Shown piece by piece: positions 26,666 to 36,484 of a DNA stretch of 64,000 nucleotides; the first letter of the stretch is position 1; each line of letters begins with the position of its first letter. The notes beneath the pieces were generated by a model, which did no database searches, was not told the DNA's origin, and worked only from the letters and a program-made list of their open reading frames with translations. Position numbers and translations under genes: made by a program. Origin of the DNA: Kordia sp039026955 (GTDB lineage: Bacteria; Bacteroidota; Bacteroidia; Flavobacteriales; Flavobacteriaceae); assembly GCA_039026955.1 (NCBI GenBank), contig JBCCLH010000011.1:1-64000 (forward strand), written 5' to 3'.

Positions 26666-28909
26666 ATGAAAAAGATGAAGAACAAACTTCGAATATTAAT
26701 ACTGTTTTTTTGCTTGATTTCGTTTCAGGATTTTGTGGCCCAGAACAAACCTTTTGAACAAAAGCAAGAAGCGCTCTTTTTTTCAGTTCGAGGCGAAATT
26801 AGAGGGAAAGACAATCGAAAACCTATTGCTGAAGCAACCATACGCGTTGTCGGTGGAGAAGTGGTGAAGACGAACTCTTTTGGGCGTTTCACCATCAGAA
26901 CACGCGTGGGCGATCAGTTGGTGATTGAGCATCCGAGTTTTGGAAAAGAATTTCATGTTGTCGAAAGTGATGAACCGATTGTGGTTTTGGTTGATGGTTA
27001 CGGCGAAGAAGAACAGGAAACAATGTCGCTAAGTAGAAACAGTCGAGCGCGCAAATCCGATCTGCAACAGCATAAAGTGATGCTCGATTCTGCACTAGCA
27101 TTTAAAAAGAAAGACATTGAAAAAAGTATTCAATACATTGAAAAAGCACTAGAAAATTTATACGATGAAAATGACGAAAAACAATTGTCGGATTCGTATG
27201 AAGCATTAGGAGATGTGTATGCGTATTGGAAGCAATACGATTTGGCAATTAGCAACTATCAAATCGCCCTAAAAGCCTATAGTACGACGCGTTTGTGGAT
27301 TTCATTAGGAAAAACCCAATTCCTCAATGAAGATTACCGAGAAGCGATCAAATCGTTCAAAAGAATCTTGCGAAATAGTGTGTCTCGTTATCAAAAAGTA
27401 ATCGTTTATGAAGGTTTAGGCGATGCGTACAATGCGTTGGGAGAATACGACAATGCATTGGATAATTATAACAAAGGATTAGAAATTGCCAAGGCAGATT
27501 TAATCACACCAAAAGTCACCGATTTAAATTCCAAGATCGGCTACAATTACGCAGCTACAGGGAAAAATACAATTGCAGAAGGTTATTTGACAAACTCGTT
27601 GAATCTGGCACAAGAACAAAACTTAAAACGTGCCATTGTAGAGCAAGATCGTGTGGCAGATTTTTACAATTCGACCAACTCGTATGATAAAGAAATTGAA
27701 CTCCGTAAAAAGAGTTTGGAAGATTTAGAAAAATCAGGTGTAGAAAAACAATACACACCTGGACAACAAAAAGACTCTGTGCCAATCACTTCACAGCGAA
27801 TTAACTATAAAATTGGAAATGCTTTTTTATTACAGGAAAAATACGATGAAGCATTGCCATACTTGGAGAAAAGTGTTTCGGAAGCCAACTCAAAAGAAGA
27901 TTTAACTGTCGAAAAAGATGCGACGCGTAAATTGTCAGAAGCGTATGAATCGCTTGGTGAATTTGAAAGAGCAAAACAAGCATTTGAGGATTATGTAGAT
28001 TTGGTAAATGAGTCAACACTGCGCAATGAAATGAAAATTTCAGAAGCGAATCGTTTGCGTACAAACATTCAGCAGAAACAAACGCGAATCATGAGTTTGG
28101 AAGCCGATCGTAAGTTAGAACGCACACGAATAGAGAGTTACTTAAGAGAACAACAACTCATAGAACGCAGCAATACCACTCAAAAATACACGATTTATTC
28201 GCTCATTTTGGGAATGATTCTATTGGCGATTACCATTTATCTATTGTATCGAAATAGCAAACAGCAGAAACTTGCGAACAATTTGCTAGCGCTCAAATCG
28301 CTTCGTACGCAAATGAATCCGCACTTTATCTTTAATGCGTTAAATTCGGTGAATAATTACATTGCATTGAATGACGAACGCAATGCCAATCGCTACTTAT
28401 CTGAGTTTTCCACCTTAATGCGTGCTGTTTTAGAGAATTCAGATGAAGATTTTATTCCATTATCCAAAGAATTAGAATTGCTAGAATTGTACGTACGACT
28501 CGAACATTTGCGTTTTCAAGACAAATTTGACTATGAAATCAACGTAGACGAACAGTTAAAAATCTCAGATTTTCAAATTCCGCCAATGCTCTTACAACCA
28601 TACATTGAAAATGCGATATGGCACGGATTGCGTTACAAAGACAAAAAAGGATTGTTGAAAATTTCCATCGTTCCAAAAACCGAGGAAATGATCGAAATTG
28701 TGATTCAAGATGACGGAATAGGGCGGAAGCGTTCTATGGAATTGAAGACGAAAAATCAGTTGCGTCAAAAATCAAAAGGAATGGGAAATATCAAAAAACG
28801 TATTGCTATTTTAAATGATATGTACAAAGATAAAGTAGGTGTTTTGGTGACGGATGTTTTTGAAGACGGACAAGGAACGAAAGTAATACTAACGCTTAAA
28901 AAAGACTAA
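26666..28909 (+). CDS. TPR sensor histidine kinase (LytS type)
   Basis: 747 residues. A signal peptide (RILILFFCLISFQDFVAQ) is followed by a carboxypeptidase-regulatory-like domain (about 38-112), TPR repeats (about 120-440, for example SDSYEALGDVYAYWKQYDLAI), a coiled coil, one membrane helix (IYSLILGMILLAITIYLLY, about 513-532), a His-kinase domain with the phospho-acceptor in QMNPHFIFNALNS and an ATPase domain (MLLQPYIENAIWHGL). It senses a periplasmic signal and phosphorylates the LytTR regulator encoded immediately downstream (the ATG follows the stop directly). Confidence 0.92.
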   Translation: MKKMKNKLRILILFFCLISFQDFVAQNKPFEQKQEALFFSVRGEIRGKDNRKPIAEATIRVVGGEVVKTNSFGRFTIRTRVGDQLVIEHPSFGKEFHVVESDEPIVVLVDGYGEEEQETMSLSRNSRARKSDLQQHKVMLDSALAFKKKDIEKSIQYIEKALENLYDENDEKQLSDSYEALGDVYAYWKQYDLAISNYQIALKAYSTTRLWISLGKTQFLNEDYREAIKSFKRILRNSVSRYQKVIVYEGLGDAYNALGEYDNALDNYNKGLEIAKADLITPKVTDLNSKIGYNYAATGKNTIAEGYLTNSLNLAQEQNLKRAIVEQDRVADFYNSTNSYDKEIELRKKSLEDLEKSGVEKQYTPGQQKDSVPITSQRINYKIGNAFLLQEKYDEALPYLEKSVSEANSKEDLTVEKDATRKLSEAYESLGEFERAKQAFEDYVDLVNESTLRNEMKISEANRLRTNIQQKQTRIMSLEADRKLERTRIESYLREQQLIERSNTTQKYTIYSLILGMILLAITIYLLYRNSKQQKLANNLLALKSLRTQMNPHFIFNALNSVNNYIALNDERNANRYLSEFSTLMRAVLENSDEDFIPLSKELELLELYVRLEHLRFQDKFDYEINVDEQLKISDFQIPPMLLQPYIENAIWHGLRYKDKKGLLKISIVPKTEEMIEIVIQDDGIGRKRSMELKTKNQLRQKSKGMGNIKKRIAILNDMYKDKVGVLVTDVFEDGQGTKVILTLKKD

Positions 28910-29641
28910 ATGCAATTACAAACTATTATTGTTGAAGACGAAGAAATCAGCAGAGAAATTCTCAAAAAATATGTCGCGAAGTATTGTCCAAACGTCAATG
29001 TCAGAGGAGAAGCGTCTAATATTGAAGATGCATTGGTTTTAATCCGAAATAACGAATTGGATTTGGTGTTTTTAGATGTGGAAATGCCTTTCGGAAATGC
29101 CTTTGATTTGCTCGAAAAAGTAGGCGATCGTTCGTTTGAAACGATTTTTGTCACGGCATACGATCACTATGCGATTGAAGCCTTGAACAGTCACGCGTCG
29201 TATTACTTGCTCAAACCAATTTCCATAGACGAATTAATCAAAGCAGTAGATCATGTCATTGCGGTAAAATCCAAAGAAGAACGCCTGGCAGAAACGGTGT
29301 TGACAACTTCTATTGAAACCATCAATGGAAAAATAACCATTCCACAACAAGATGGTTTTGAAGTGTTGAATGTAGCTGAAATTATCTATTGCAAAGCCGA
29401 TGATAACTATACCGAGATTTACATCAACGATTCCAAAATTGTCGTAAGCAAAACGCTAAAATATTTTGAAGAAGCGTTGAGTCAATATCCATTTGCCAGA
29501 GTGCATAAATCCTATTTAGTCAATGTCAACAAAGTAGTCAAATACCGAAAAGGAAAAGGTGGAAGTGTGGTGTTGAGTAACGGAAAAGAAGTCTTGGTTT
29601 CTTCTACTAAGAAGGCGAATTTGTTGTCGTATTTTAAGTAG
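28910..29641 (+). CDS. LytTR family response regulator
   Basis: 243 residues. A receiver domain (about 4-120) with phosphorylation Asp in LVFLDVEMPFG, then a LytTR DNA-binding domain (about 150-243, IIYCKADDNYTEIYI and FARVHKSYLVNVNKV). Such regulators bind pairs of direct repeats about 21 bp apart. It is a plausible candidate for the 21-bp repeats upstream of the two peptides at 60104 and 60539, which is inference. It pairs with the TPR kinase upstream. Confidence 0.93.
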   Translation: MQLQTIIVEDEEISREILKKYVAKYCPNVNVRGEASNIEDALVLIRNNELDLVFLDVEMPFGNAFDLLEKVGDRSFETIFVTAYDHYAIEALNSHASYYLLKPISIDELIKAVDHVIAVKSKEERLAETVLTTSIETINGKITIPQQDGFEVLNVAEIIYCKADDNYTEIYINDSKIVVSKTLKYFEEALSQYPFARVHKSYLVNVNKVVKYRKGKGGSVVLSNGKEVLVSSTKKANLLSYFK

Positions 29642-29949
29642 CGTTTGAACTCGAACTCGAATTTGAACTTGAAAATTTGATACGTCACTGCGTACGATGT
29701 GAAGTAATTTCTTATTTTAAAAAACGCAATTATTCTACAATAACTGAATTACTCCGTCAAACTTCTTTTTCATGACGTTTGATATTCAAATCGGCACTTA
29801 ATTCTTGACGCATCCTACAACCTAATTCCTAATCCCTTGATCACTCCTGACGTTTAGTTTTTATAAATAATTATCATTTCTGATCATTAAATTTCAAAAA
29901 TATTTTTTCAATCCTGTAATGATCGCAAAAAACTTCCTACTAAGACTTC
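29642..29949. other. Intergenic region with post-stop repeats
   Basis: Right after the LytTR stop, about 40 bases are built from degenerate GAACTC/GAATTT/GAACTT hexamers (29647-29677). The rest, to the LysE start, shows no gene. Small self-complementary pieces (tacgtcactgcgtacgatg) and plain AT-rich DNA are seen. Confidence 0.5.
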
Positions 29950-30570
29950 ATGGAATTTTTAGTGTACTTCGCGATTGGAATTTTGGTGACCTTTGTCGGA
30001 GCGCTTCCTTTGGGAACGGTCAATATTTCGGTGATCAATACCACGTTAAGAGTAGATGCTCGCAATGCGATGAAGATTGCGATTGCTGCTGGAATTGCTG
30101 AAATTATCCTATCATTTTATGCATTGCATTGCAGTGTGATGGTATCTTCCTTTATTGAAATGAATCAGTGGATTCAAGTGACTATTGCGCTGATATTGTT
30201 TGTAATTGGCGGTTTTTTATTCTTCAAAAAACAAAAACCGACCCGCGAGAAAAAGTTCAAAACGTCGAAATATGTCACCGGTTTATTCCTCGGATTGTTG
30301 AATCCGCCTGTGTTGGCATATTGGTTATTTATGATTTCATACTTGAATAAAAACGACTTTCATTTGAATGTAAATTCTTCTATTGCCATTTTATTTGTCT
30401 TTTTTTCAGGTGTGTATTTAGGAAAATTACTCACCTTATATGGCTACAGCCGATTTAGTATTTTGCTTAAAAACAAGGTACAAAATATTGCTTCGGTGAT
30501 CAATCGTGTGATTGGTGTGTTGTTATTTGTGATTGGTTGTGTGCAGTTGTTGAAGTATTTGTTGGGGTAG
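29950..30570 (+). CDS. LysE family transporter
   Basis: 206 residues with six hydrophobic helices. The start FAIGILVTFVGALPLGTVNISVIN is the typical LysE/RhtB signature. Such proteins export amino acids or small molecules across the inner membrane. The ATG at 29950 is the start of the first helix. Single gene. The stop codon is followed directly by a short repeat tail (30571-30640). Confidence 0.85.
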   Translation: MEFLVYFAIGILVTFVGALPLGTVNISVINTTLRVDARNAMKIAIAAGIAEIILSFYALHCSVMVSSFIEMNQWIQVTIALILFVIGGFLFFKKQKPTREKKFKTSKYVTGLFLGLLNPPVLAYWLFMISYLNKNDFHLNVNSSIAILFVFFSGVYLGKLLTLYGYSRFSILLKNKVQNIASVINRVIGVLLFVIGCVQLLKYLLG

Positions 30571-30640
30571 ATTCGCTTTGCTTTTAGATTTTTGGACACG
30601 CTTCGCTTTGGTATTGGCTTCGCCTGTTGGATGCGCTTTG
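30571..30640 (+). repeat. Post-stop CGCTTTGC/TTTTAGA repeat tail
   Basis: Immediately after the LysE stop (TAG at 30568-30570) comes ATTCGCTTTGCTTTTAGATT, then CACGCTTCGCTTTGG, GGCTTCGCC, GCGCTTTGCTCTTAGATG. These are the same words as in the tail of the VWA gene, in the same orientation relative to the gene. Confidence 0.7.
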
Positions 30641-30778
30641 CTCTTAGATGTTGATTTGTTTTTTGTGGATTTGTTTTTTTGAGATAAAAATTGGAATTAT
30701 CTAATTTCAGGAGAAAAAACTAATAGTTAGAAGCAAAACTCAATTATTAAATCAACAAATAGTAACATTAAACTAGCA

Positions 30779-30862
30779 GATTGCCACGTCGCAAGCTTCT
30801 CGCAAAGACGTATCAAATACACGAATTAACAAATTGACGAATCAACGAATTAACAAACACAA
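30779..30862. repeat. Dispersed palindrome and degenerate 9-bp repeats
   Basis: gattgccacgtcgcaagctt and ctcgcaaagacg at about 30779-30812 belong to the dispersed repeat also seen near 17050. Next, acacgaattaacaaattgacgaatcaacgaattaac (about 30822-30857, written here in parts) is a degenerate CGAATTAACAA/GACGAATCAA array that runs up to the stop of the minus-strand DUF2797 gene. Confidence 0.5.
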
Positions 30863-30866
30863 CACA

Positions 30867-31661
30867 TCAAGAAATCCCCAAACTCACAAATAACCCTTCG
30901 TTTCCGCGCACATTGAAAACTGTGTTGTCTTCAAAAATTAGGTATTGTCCTTTGATGCCTTTGAGTACACCTTCATAACTTTGTGCTTTCAGTAGGTTCA
31001 GACTTTTGACTTTTTCAGGATAGGCAAGCACAGGAAAATCCAACTCAATCACTTCCCTATTTGCTAAATAGTATGGTTGTGCTTCTTCTGGTATAAAAGA
31101 TTGTAGCTCTTCTTTTTTGGCCAGTAAATCGGCTTCTTCGTTTAAGTTTTGTAACATTTTACGCCAATTCGTTTTGTCAGACACATACGCTTTTAACGCG
31201 ACTTCCGTAATTCCTGCTAAATATCTATTTGGAACTTCCACAATTTCTACTGCTTGTATGGCGCCTTGATCTATCCAACGTGTTGGGACTTGTGGCTTTC
31301 GCGTTACACCTACTTTTACGTCACTTGACAAGGCTAAATACACAATATGCGGCTGCAATTGTACTTTCTTTTCATATTCCAAATCGCGATCTTCAATGCC
31401 TAAATGTGCCGTACTCAATTCCGGACGCATAATCCAATCGCCAGCTCTTGGCGTTTCATAAAAACAGTCTTTACAAAATCCCTGACGGTAAATCGGTTTG
31501 TCTTTCCCACAATTTAAACATTGAAATTTCTCAAAATCAAAGCGTAGTGTTTTATTCAGTAATTGATTCATATTCAAGAAATCATCTTCAAAATTTAGGT
31601 AATATTGAATGGGATTTCCGATCTCAGTTTGCATTTTTGTTAAAACACCTTTGTACATCAT
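30867..31661 (-). CDS. DUF2797 family protein
   Basis: 264 residues. An N-terminal zinc-ribbon-like set of cysteines (CLNCGKDK, then GFCKDCFYE at about 48-68), followed by RAGDWIMRPELSTAHLGIEDRDLE. A further segment HIVYLALSSDVKVGVTRK...RWIDQGA (about 105-135) recalls the GIY-YIG-like nuclease fold associated with this family. Two adjacent ATGs at 31661 and 31658; the first is used. Function unknown. Cytoplasmic. Confidence 0.85.
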   Translation of the reverse strand: MMYKGVLTKMQTEIGNPIQYYLNFEDDFLNMNQLLNKTLRFDFEKFQCLNCGKDKPIYRQGFCKDCFYETPRAGDWIMRPELSTAHLGIEDRDLEYEKKVQLQPHIVYLALSSDVKVGVTRKPQVPTRWIDQGAIQAVEIVEVPNRYLAGITEVALKAYVSDKTNWRKMLQNLNEEADLLAKKEELQSFIPEEAQPYYLANREVIELDFPVLAYPEKVKSLNLLKAQSYEGVLKGIKGQYLIFEDNTVFNVRGNEGLFVSLGIS

Positions 31662-31795
31662 TAAAGATTTTTGCTATTTTTATTCAATTGAAGTATGTTT
31701 ACATGCTAAATAAAAGCACAGACGAAAATAACAAACTTTTTGTCAGCAACCATGTTTTAATAGCTAAAATCACAACCGAATAACCGTAATACACC

Positions 31796-33310
31796 ATGCC
31801 GATACCATTAGTAAATTCTATCGCTTCTTGGTTTTTAAAAAAGCGCATCTCACAGATTGAGCATTTTTTAAGAAACCCAAACGAAGTGCAGTTAGGACTG
31901 CTGATGAATTTATTAGCGACGGCAAAAAAGACAGAACTCGGAAAAAAATATGATTTTGCAAGCATTGATAATTACAAAACGTTTACCGAACGTATTCCTG
32001 TTACTACTTACGAGGATATTCAACCTATGATTGAACGTGCTCGAAAGGGAGAATCCAATATTTTTTGGCCAAAAACCATTCGTTGGTTTGCAAAATCGAG
32101 CGGAACTACGAATGCAAAAAGTAAATTTATTCCCGTAACAGATGTTTCTTTAGAATACTGTCATTATGCTGCAAGTAAAGATTTGTTGTGTATGTATTTA
32201 AACAACAATCCGAATGCACAAATGTTTAATGGAAAATGTTTACGCTTGGGCGGAAGTAAAGAATTGTACGAACAAAATGGTACTTATTTTGGTGATTTGT
32301 CCGCAATTCTAATTGATAATTTACCGTTTTGGGCAGAATTTAGCAGTACACCAAGTAGTAAAGTTTCGCTCATGGGCGATTGGGAAGTGAAGATTGATGC
32401 CATTATCAAAGAATCCTTGCGCGAAAACGTAACGAGTCTGGCAGGCGTACCTTCTTGGATGTTGGTATTGTTGAATGAAGTCTTACAGCAGACACAAAAA
32501 GCCAACTTATTTGAAATATGGCCAAATTTGGAAGTATATTTCCATGGCGGCGTGAGTTTTGCACCGTATGAAGAGCAATATCATAACATTTTGCCTGACT
32601 CCAATTTTAAATACTACGAAATCTACAATGCTTCCGAAGGTTTCTTCGCGATTCAAGATCGAAATGATTCAGATGAATTGTTGTTAATGCTTGATTATGG
32701 TATTTTTTACGAATTCATTCCGATGGATACCTTCCATACGCCAAATCAGAAAGTCATTCCATTGTCAGAAGTTGAGGTCGATCAAAATTACGCGGTGGTC
32801 ATTACGACCAACGGCGGTTTGTGGCGTTATATGATTGGAGATACTATTCGTTTTACTTCAACAGATCCATACCGTGTCAAAGTCACAGGAAGAACCAAAC
32901 ATCATATCAATGTATTTGGAGAAGAGTTGATTATTGAAAACGCTGAAGATGCACTGAAAAGAGTGTGTGCCGCAACCCAATCAAAAATTGTGGAATATAC
33001 GGCGGGACCTATTTTTATGAAAGATGGTGAAAAAGGTTCACACGAATGGATTATCGAATTTAACAAAGCGCCTGAAAACATTGACGAGTTTGCTTTCTTA
33101 TTAGACGAAGCGCTTCAAAACATTAATTCCGATTACGAAGCCAAACGTTATAATAATACGACATTAAATAGTCTCAAATTAAATGTTGCACGTCCAGGAT
33201 TATTTTATGATTGGTTAAAGAAAAATGACAAATTGGGCGGACAACATAAAATTCCACGCTTATCAAATCAGCGTTTATATTTGGACGAATTACTTCAAAT
33301 GAACCAATAG
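31796..33310 (+). CDS. GH3 family acyl-adenylate-forming-like protein
   Basis: 504 residues resembling GH3 (auxin-responsive promoter) proteins of the ANL superfamily. It has the nucleotide-binding-like FAKSSGTTNAKSKFIPVT (about residues 98-115), YNASEGFFAIQD (about 277) and TGRTKHHINVFGEELI (about 360). Members of this family adenylate carboxylic acids and join them to amino acids. The bacterial substrate is unknown. Divergent from DUF2797 with 134 bases between. Confidence 0.88.
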   Translation: MPIPLVNSIASWFLKKRISQIEHFLRNPNEVQLGLLMNLLATAKKTELGKKYDFASIDNYKTFTERIPVTTYEDIQPMIERARKGESNIFWPKTIRWFAKSSGTTNAKSKFIPVTDVSLEYCHYAASKDLLCMYLNNNPNAQMFNGKCLRLGGSKELYEQNGTYFGDLSAILIDNLPFWAEFSSTPSSKVSLMGDWEVKIDAIIKESLRENVTSLAGVPSWMLVLLNEVLQQTQKANLFEIWPNLEVYFHGGVSFAPYEEQYHNILPDSNFKYYEIYNASEGFFAIQDRNDSDELLLMLDYGIFYEFIPMDTFHTPNQKVIPLSEVEVDQNYAVVITTNGGLWRYMIGDTIRFTSTDPYRVKVTGRTKHHINVFGEELIIENAEDALKRVCAATQSKIVEYTAGPIFMKDGEKGSHEWIIEFNKAPENIDEFAFLLDEALQNINSDYEAKRYNNTTLNSLKLNVARPGLFYDWLKKNDKLGGQHKIPRLSNQRLYLDELLQMNQ

Positions 33311-33452
33311 CCTATTCATTATAAATCAGGCAACTACCTTTTTATATAGGGGAAAATACCTGGTTTTATTCCTGTAGTTTCATCATTTTATACTCCTTAT
33401 CGGATATTCATGTCTTTTATCTAAAAAAGTGTAAGGAACTAAAATGCAGTTT

Positions 33453-33460
33453 TATCTTTG
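33453..33460 (+). promoter_or_regulatory. TAnnTTTG -7 box before OmpA-family gene
   Basis: TATCTTTG lies 41 bases upstream of the ATG at 33502. No convincing TTG at 19-20 bases further upstream. Confidence 0.4.
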
Positions 33461-33501
33461 AGTTATCAGATTATTAACAATATTACAATACTTATTCTAA
33501 A

Positions 33502-35133
33502 ATGAGAAAGTTTACATCAACGGTGCTAACTTCTTTAGCACTGTTCACAGTAACTTTCGCAACTGCACAAGGGCCAGAGGCAGAAGCGATTGAGACTAGT
33601 GAAACCTACAGCAATGTAGCAGCAAAAGGCATGGAGAATCGAGCGATCAAAGCATTAGATCCAAATGGTTACATGTACGAATTCAAAAATCTTAACATTA
33701 ACACAAAGTACTCAGAGCATGCAACGGCATTCTTTAGAGACAAAATCATTGTATCTTCTGCGAAAAAGATTGGGGCATTCTTTTCAAAGAAAGATAAGAC
33801 AACCAATGAAGGATTCCACAATTTATACTGTGGAGATTTAAATCAAGTAGGAGACATTAGAAACTTGGTAAATTTCTCTAGAGCAATTAATACTAGAGAT
33901 AGTCACGAAGGTTCTGTAGCGTTAACTGATGAGCAAAACGTAGTATTCTTTACGAGAAGTGTGGAAGAAAACGGACAGCACAATTTAAAGATTTTTAGAG
34001 CTGAAATGCCGGAATACGAGTGGACAAATTTTGAAATGTTACCATTTAACGTAAAAGGCTATGCAATTGAAAATCCTGTATTATCGCCAGATAACAAGAC
34101 TATTTACTTTTCATCAAATATGCCAGGTTCAAAAGGTGGATATGATATCTTTTCTGTTGCAATCAACGAAGATGGAACATATTCAGCACCACAGAACTTA
34201 GGAAGTGAAATCAATACACACAAAGATGAAAAATATCCATATGTAATGGGAGATAACAGCGCACTATACTTCTCTTCTAACGGACACTATAATTTAGGTG
34301 GATTGGATGTTTTTGAAAGTAAAATTATCAACGGGAAATTCAATTTCCCTGTAAATATGGGAAGCTCTTTAAATAGTACAGAAGATGATTTCGGATTCAT
34401 GATGGATCAGACAAATTCTGGTTTCTTTACTTCAAACCGTTCTGGTGGAAAAGGTGGAAATGATATTTATTACTTTAAAAGAGTAAAAACAACACAAACT
34501 TTACAAGGTTTGATTGTTGATCACAAAACAAATATGATTTTACCAAATGCTACTGTAACAGTGGTAGATTCGTATGGTCGTATTGTTGACAAAATCACAA
34601 CTGACGAAAAAGGAGTGTTCACAACTACTGTGATTCCTTACAACTCTTACACATTAAACGCTTCAAAAGACGGATTCTTAGATACAGAAGAAGATTTCGA
34701 ATCTTTTAGAGGTGACGATTATAAGCACAAAGTAACCATCAAGTTACCACAAGCGAAAGCAGAAATTGTGCAAGAAGATGAAAAATTAGTTATTAAGATC
34801 GAAAACATTTACTTCGATTATAACAAATGGGTACTTAAAGATGAGTCTACATTATCATTAAACAAAGTTGTAGAAGTATTGAATGAGAACCCAGGAATGA
34901 AAATTGAAATCAACGCGCATACCGACAACAGAGGTAGAGCAAGTTATAACACGAAGCTTTCAAACAAAAGAGCCAATGCGGCAAGAGCTTATTTGTTAAA
35001 GCGTGGTGTAGATGCAAGCCGTGTGATTTCTAATGGATATGGTGAATCACAGCCGCTAGAAGATTGTGGTAAATCATGTACAGAGGCGCAACACGAGACG
35101 AACCGTAGAATCGAGTTCATTATCGTGGAGTAA
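33502..35133 (+). CDS. OmpA family protein with beta-propeller repeats
   Basis: 543 residues. Signal peptide (SLALFTVTFATAQ), then WD40/PD40-like propeller repeats at about 60-330 (NPVLSPDNKTIYFSSNMPGSKGG, YPYVMGDNSALYFSSNG), a carboxypeptidase-regulatory-like domain at about 335-410 and a C-terminal OmpA domain (IYFDYNKWVLKDES, then NAHTDNRGRASYN and NRRIEFIIVE) that binds peptidoglycan. A flavobacterial envelope protein linking the outer membrane to the cell wall. Related proteins work with type IX secretion; no such partner gene is adjacent here. A Cys pair (EDCGKSC) is in the OmpA loop. Confidence 0.9.
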   Translation: MRKFTSTVLTSLALFTVTFATAQGPEAEAIETSETYSNVAAKGMENRAIKALDPNGYMYEFKNLNINTKYSEHATAFFRDKIIVSSAKKIGAFFSKKDKTTNEGFHNLYCGDLNQVGDIRNLVNFSRAINTRDSHEGSVALTDEQNVVFFTRSVEENGQHNLKIFRAEMPEYEWTNFEMLPFNVKGYAIENPVLSPDNKTIYFSSNMPGSKGGYDIFSVAINEDGTYSAPQNLGSEINTHKDEKYPYVMGDNSALYFSSNGHYNLGGLDVFESKIINGKFNFPVNMGSSLNSTEDDFGFMMDQTNSGFFTSNRSGGKGGNDIYYFKRVKTTQTLQGLIVDHKTNMILPNATVTVVDSYGRIVDKITTDEKGVFTTTVIPYNSYTLNASKDGFLDTEEDFESFRGDDYKHKVTIKLPQAKAEIVQEDEKLVIKIENIYFDYNKWVLKDESTLSLNKVVEVLNENPGMKIEINAHTDNRGRASYNTKLSNKRANAARAYLLKRGVDASRVISNGYGESQPLEDCGKSCTEAQHETNRRIEFIIVE

Positions 35134-35158
35134 ATTGTAAATAATACTGATATTGCCC

Positions 35159-35187
35159 AAAAGGAGTGCGTTTGCACTCCTTTTTTT
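35159..35187 (+). terminator. Rho-independent terminator
   Basis: The stem AAAAGGAGTGC/GCACTCCTTTT with four-base loop and T run follows the OmpA-family gene. Confidence 0.9.
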
Positions 35188-35209
35188 ATTTTAATTATTT
35201 AAGTGATTT

Positions 35210-35620
35210 CTATTTTAATTTCTCAAATTTACCTCTTGCCTTACACCTAAAAGCGAATGGTTTATCCAGTTTAACTGTCTTTTTTATATCTGGCCATCTT
35301 TTTATTAGCTGCTCAACCATCTCCCAAAAAGAGTATCCTTTTGAAGGAGGTTTAAAAAATATAACTCCTAAACCGTATTCTTTGTATAAAGCATGCTGGT
35401 GTCTAGTAGTTTGAATTCTAATATCTTGAGTAATAACTATTCCTTTTTGCTTACCAACTAAAGGAATCCAATATTCATCCAATGCACCTCTCCCAAATTC
35501 TTCTTTAATAGAAAGAACTTCTATTTGATATTTTTCTTTTAAGTTTAAATGTTGTTGAAAAATATTTAAACCTTTAGCTAGCTGTGGAGCAAAATTTTCA
35601 TCAATGTAAATTTTTGTCAT
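35210..35620 (-). CDS. DUF5615 PIN-like toxin candidate
   Basis: 136 residues. The start TKIYIDENFAPQLAKGLN and the later GIVITQDIRIQ fit the DUF5615 PIN-like fold, where acidic residues (Asp/Glu at 7-8, Asp about 78) would form the metal site of an RNase. Its ATG overlaps the stop of the upstream DUF433 gene (TAATG), a standard toxin-antitoxin arrangement, with the antitoxin first. Toxicity is inferred from family and layout. Confidence 0.8.
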   Translation of the reverse strand: MTKIYIDENFAPQLAKGLNIFQQHLNLKEKYQIEVLSIKEEFGRGALDEYWIPLVGKQKGIVITQDIRIQTTRHQHALYKEYGLGVIFFKPPSKGYSFWEMVEQLIKRWPDIKKTVKLDKPFAFRCKARGKFEKLK

Positions 35621-36303
35621 TAAGCGGCATTTTTACTTTTACAATAATCAATAGCATCATTAACCTGCTTAATACTTATATCATAAGAGGCAGCAATAAA
35701 CTTTTTACTTTCTTTATTATTGTAGAGATTGAATATAGTTTCCGGAAAAAGATTAGAACCTTTTATAGTGGGTTGCCCAAATTGATGCTTAGGATCAACA
35801 ACAACTGAATTTTTCTTCCCTAATGGATAAAGTCTTTTTGCAAGATCATTACTATCAAAATCCAATTTACTGATAAAGTTTCTGATAAACTTTAAGTTTA
35901 ATTGTTTGGTTGAGTCCAAGTTGATAATTACATCTTCATTTACTTCTAAAACTATTCTCTTACCAAAACAACTAATCTTTTCTAATATTTCTGACTTTGC
36001 AAAAGGAAAAGGAGTTTTATATGTTTCAGACAATTCTTTGTGAGCTTTTAAAATACTTTGAGTAGAGACACCTGAATCTTTTAATTGATAAAATATGTAG
36101 AACTCCACAAGAGTATGAAAACTCACTGCTTTATTTTTTCCAATAGACCAAGAATATTTTGAACTAAAATCGTTAGCAAGTCTTTTATTCCAATATTCAT
36201 TCAAAAGCTTACTAACTTTGCGATAATCTAAATACAAAATATTTGCCAAATCTGGCAGTGTGTAGATACCATTCCCTATTTCAGCTTTATTTTCGAATTT
36301 CAT
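35620..36303 (-). CDS. DUF433 antitoxin with N-terminal HTH
   Basis: 227 residues. The N-terminal part (YTLPDLANILYLDYRKVSKLLNEYW) looks like a MerR-like helix-turn-helix, and a middle linker (about 80-155) follows. The C-terminal DUF433 region has VVDPKHQFGQPTIKGSNLFPETI and a helical end (IAASYDISIKQVNDAIDYCKSK). DUF433 proteins are the usual antitoxin of DUF5615/PIN toxins. The extended N terminus probably recognises the operon promoter. A perfect 24-bp palindrome lies 180 bases upstream. Confidence 0.82.
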   Translation of the reverse strand: MKFENKAEIGNGIYTLPDLANILYLDYRKVSKLLNEYWNKRLANDFSSKYSWSIGKNKAVSFHTLVEFYIFYQLKDSGVSTQSILKAHKELSETYKTPFPFAKSEILEKISCFGKRIVLEVNEDVIINLDSTKQLNLKFIRNFISKLDFDSNDLAKRLYPLGKKNSVVVDPKHQFGQPTIKGSNLFPETIFNLYNNKESKKFIAASYDISIKQVNDAIDYCKSKNAA

Positions 36304-36484
36304 TATTTCTTATGTTTAAAAAATGAGTATCGCTAGTCACATGTAAATATAAGATAACCTTTACAAATTTACAATGTGGATTCCCGTAAGGTAAACAAAA
36401 TACAATTATCAGTGTTTATTTTTAGAAATAGGAAAGTGTAAATAATAGAAATTTGAGATTGTTCACAACTTATTTTCTTATGTT

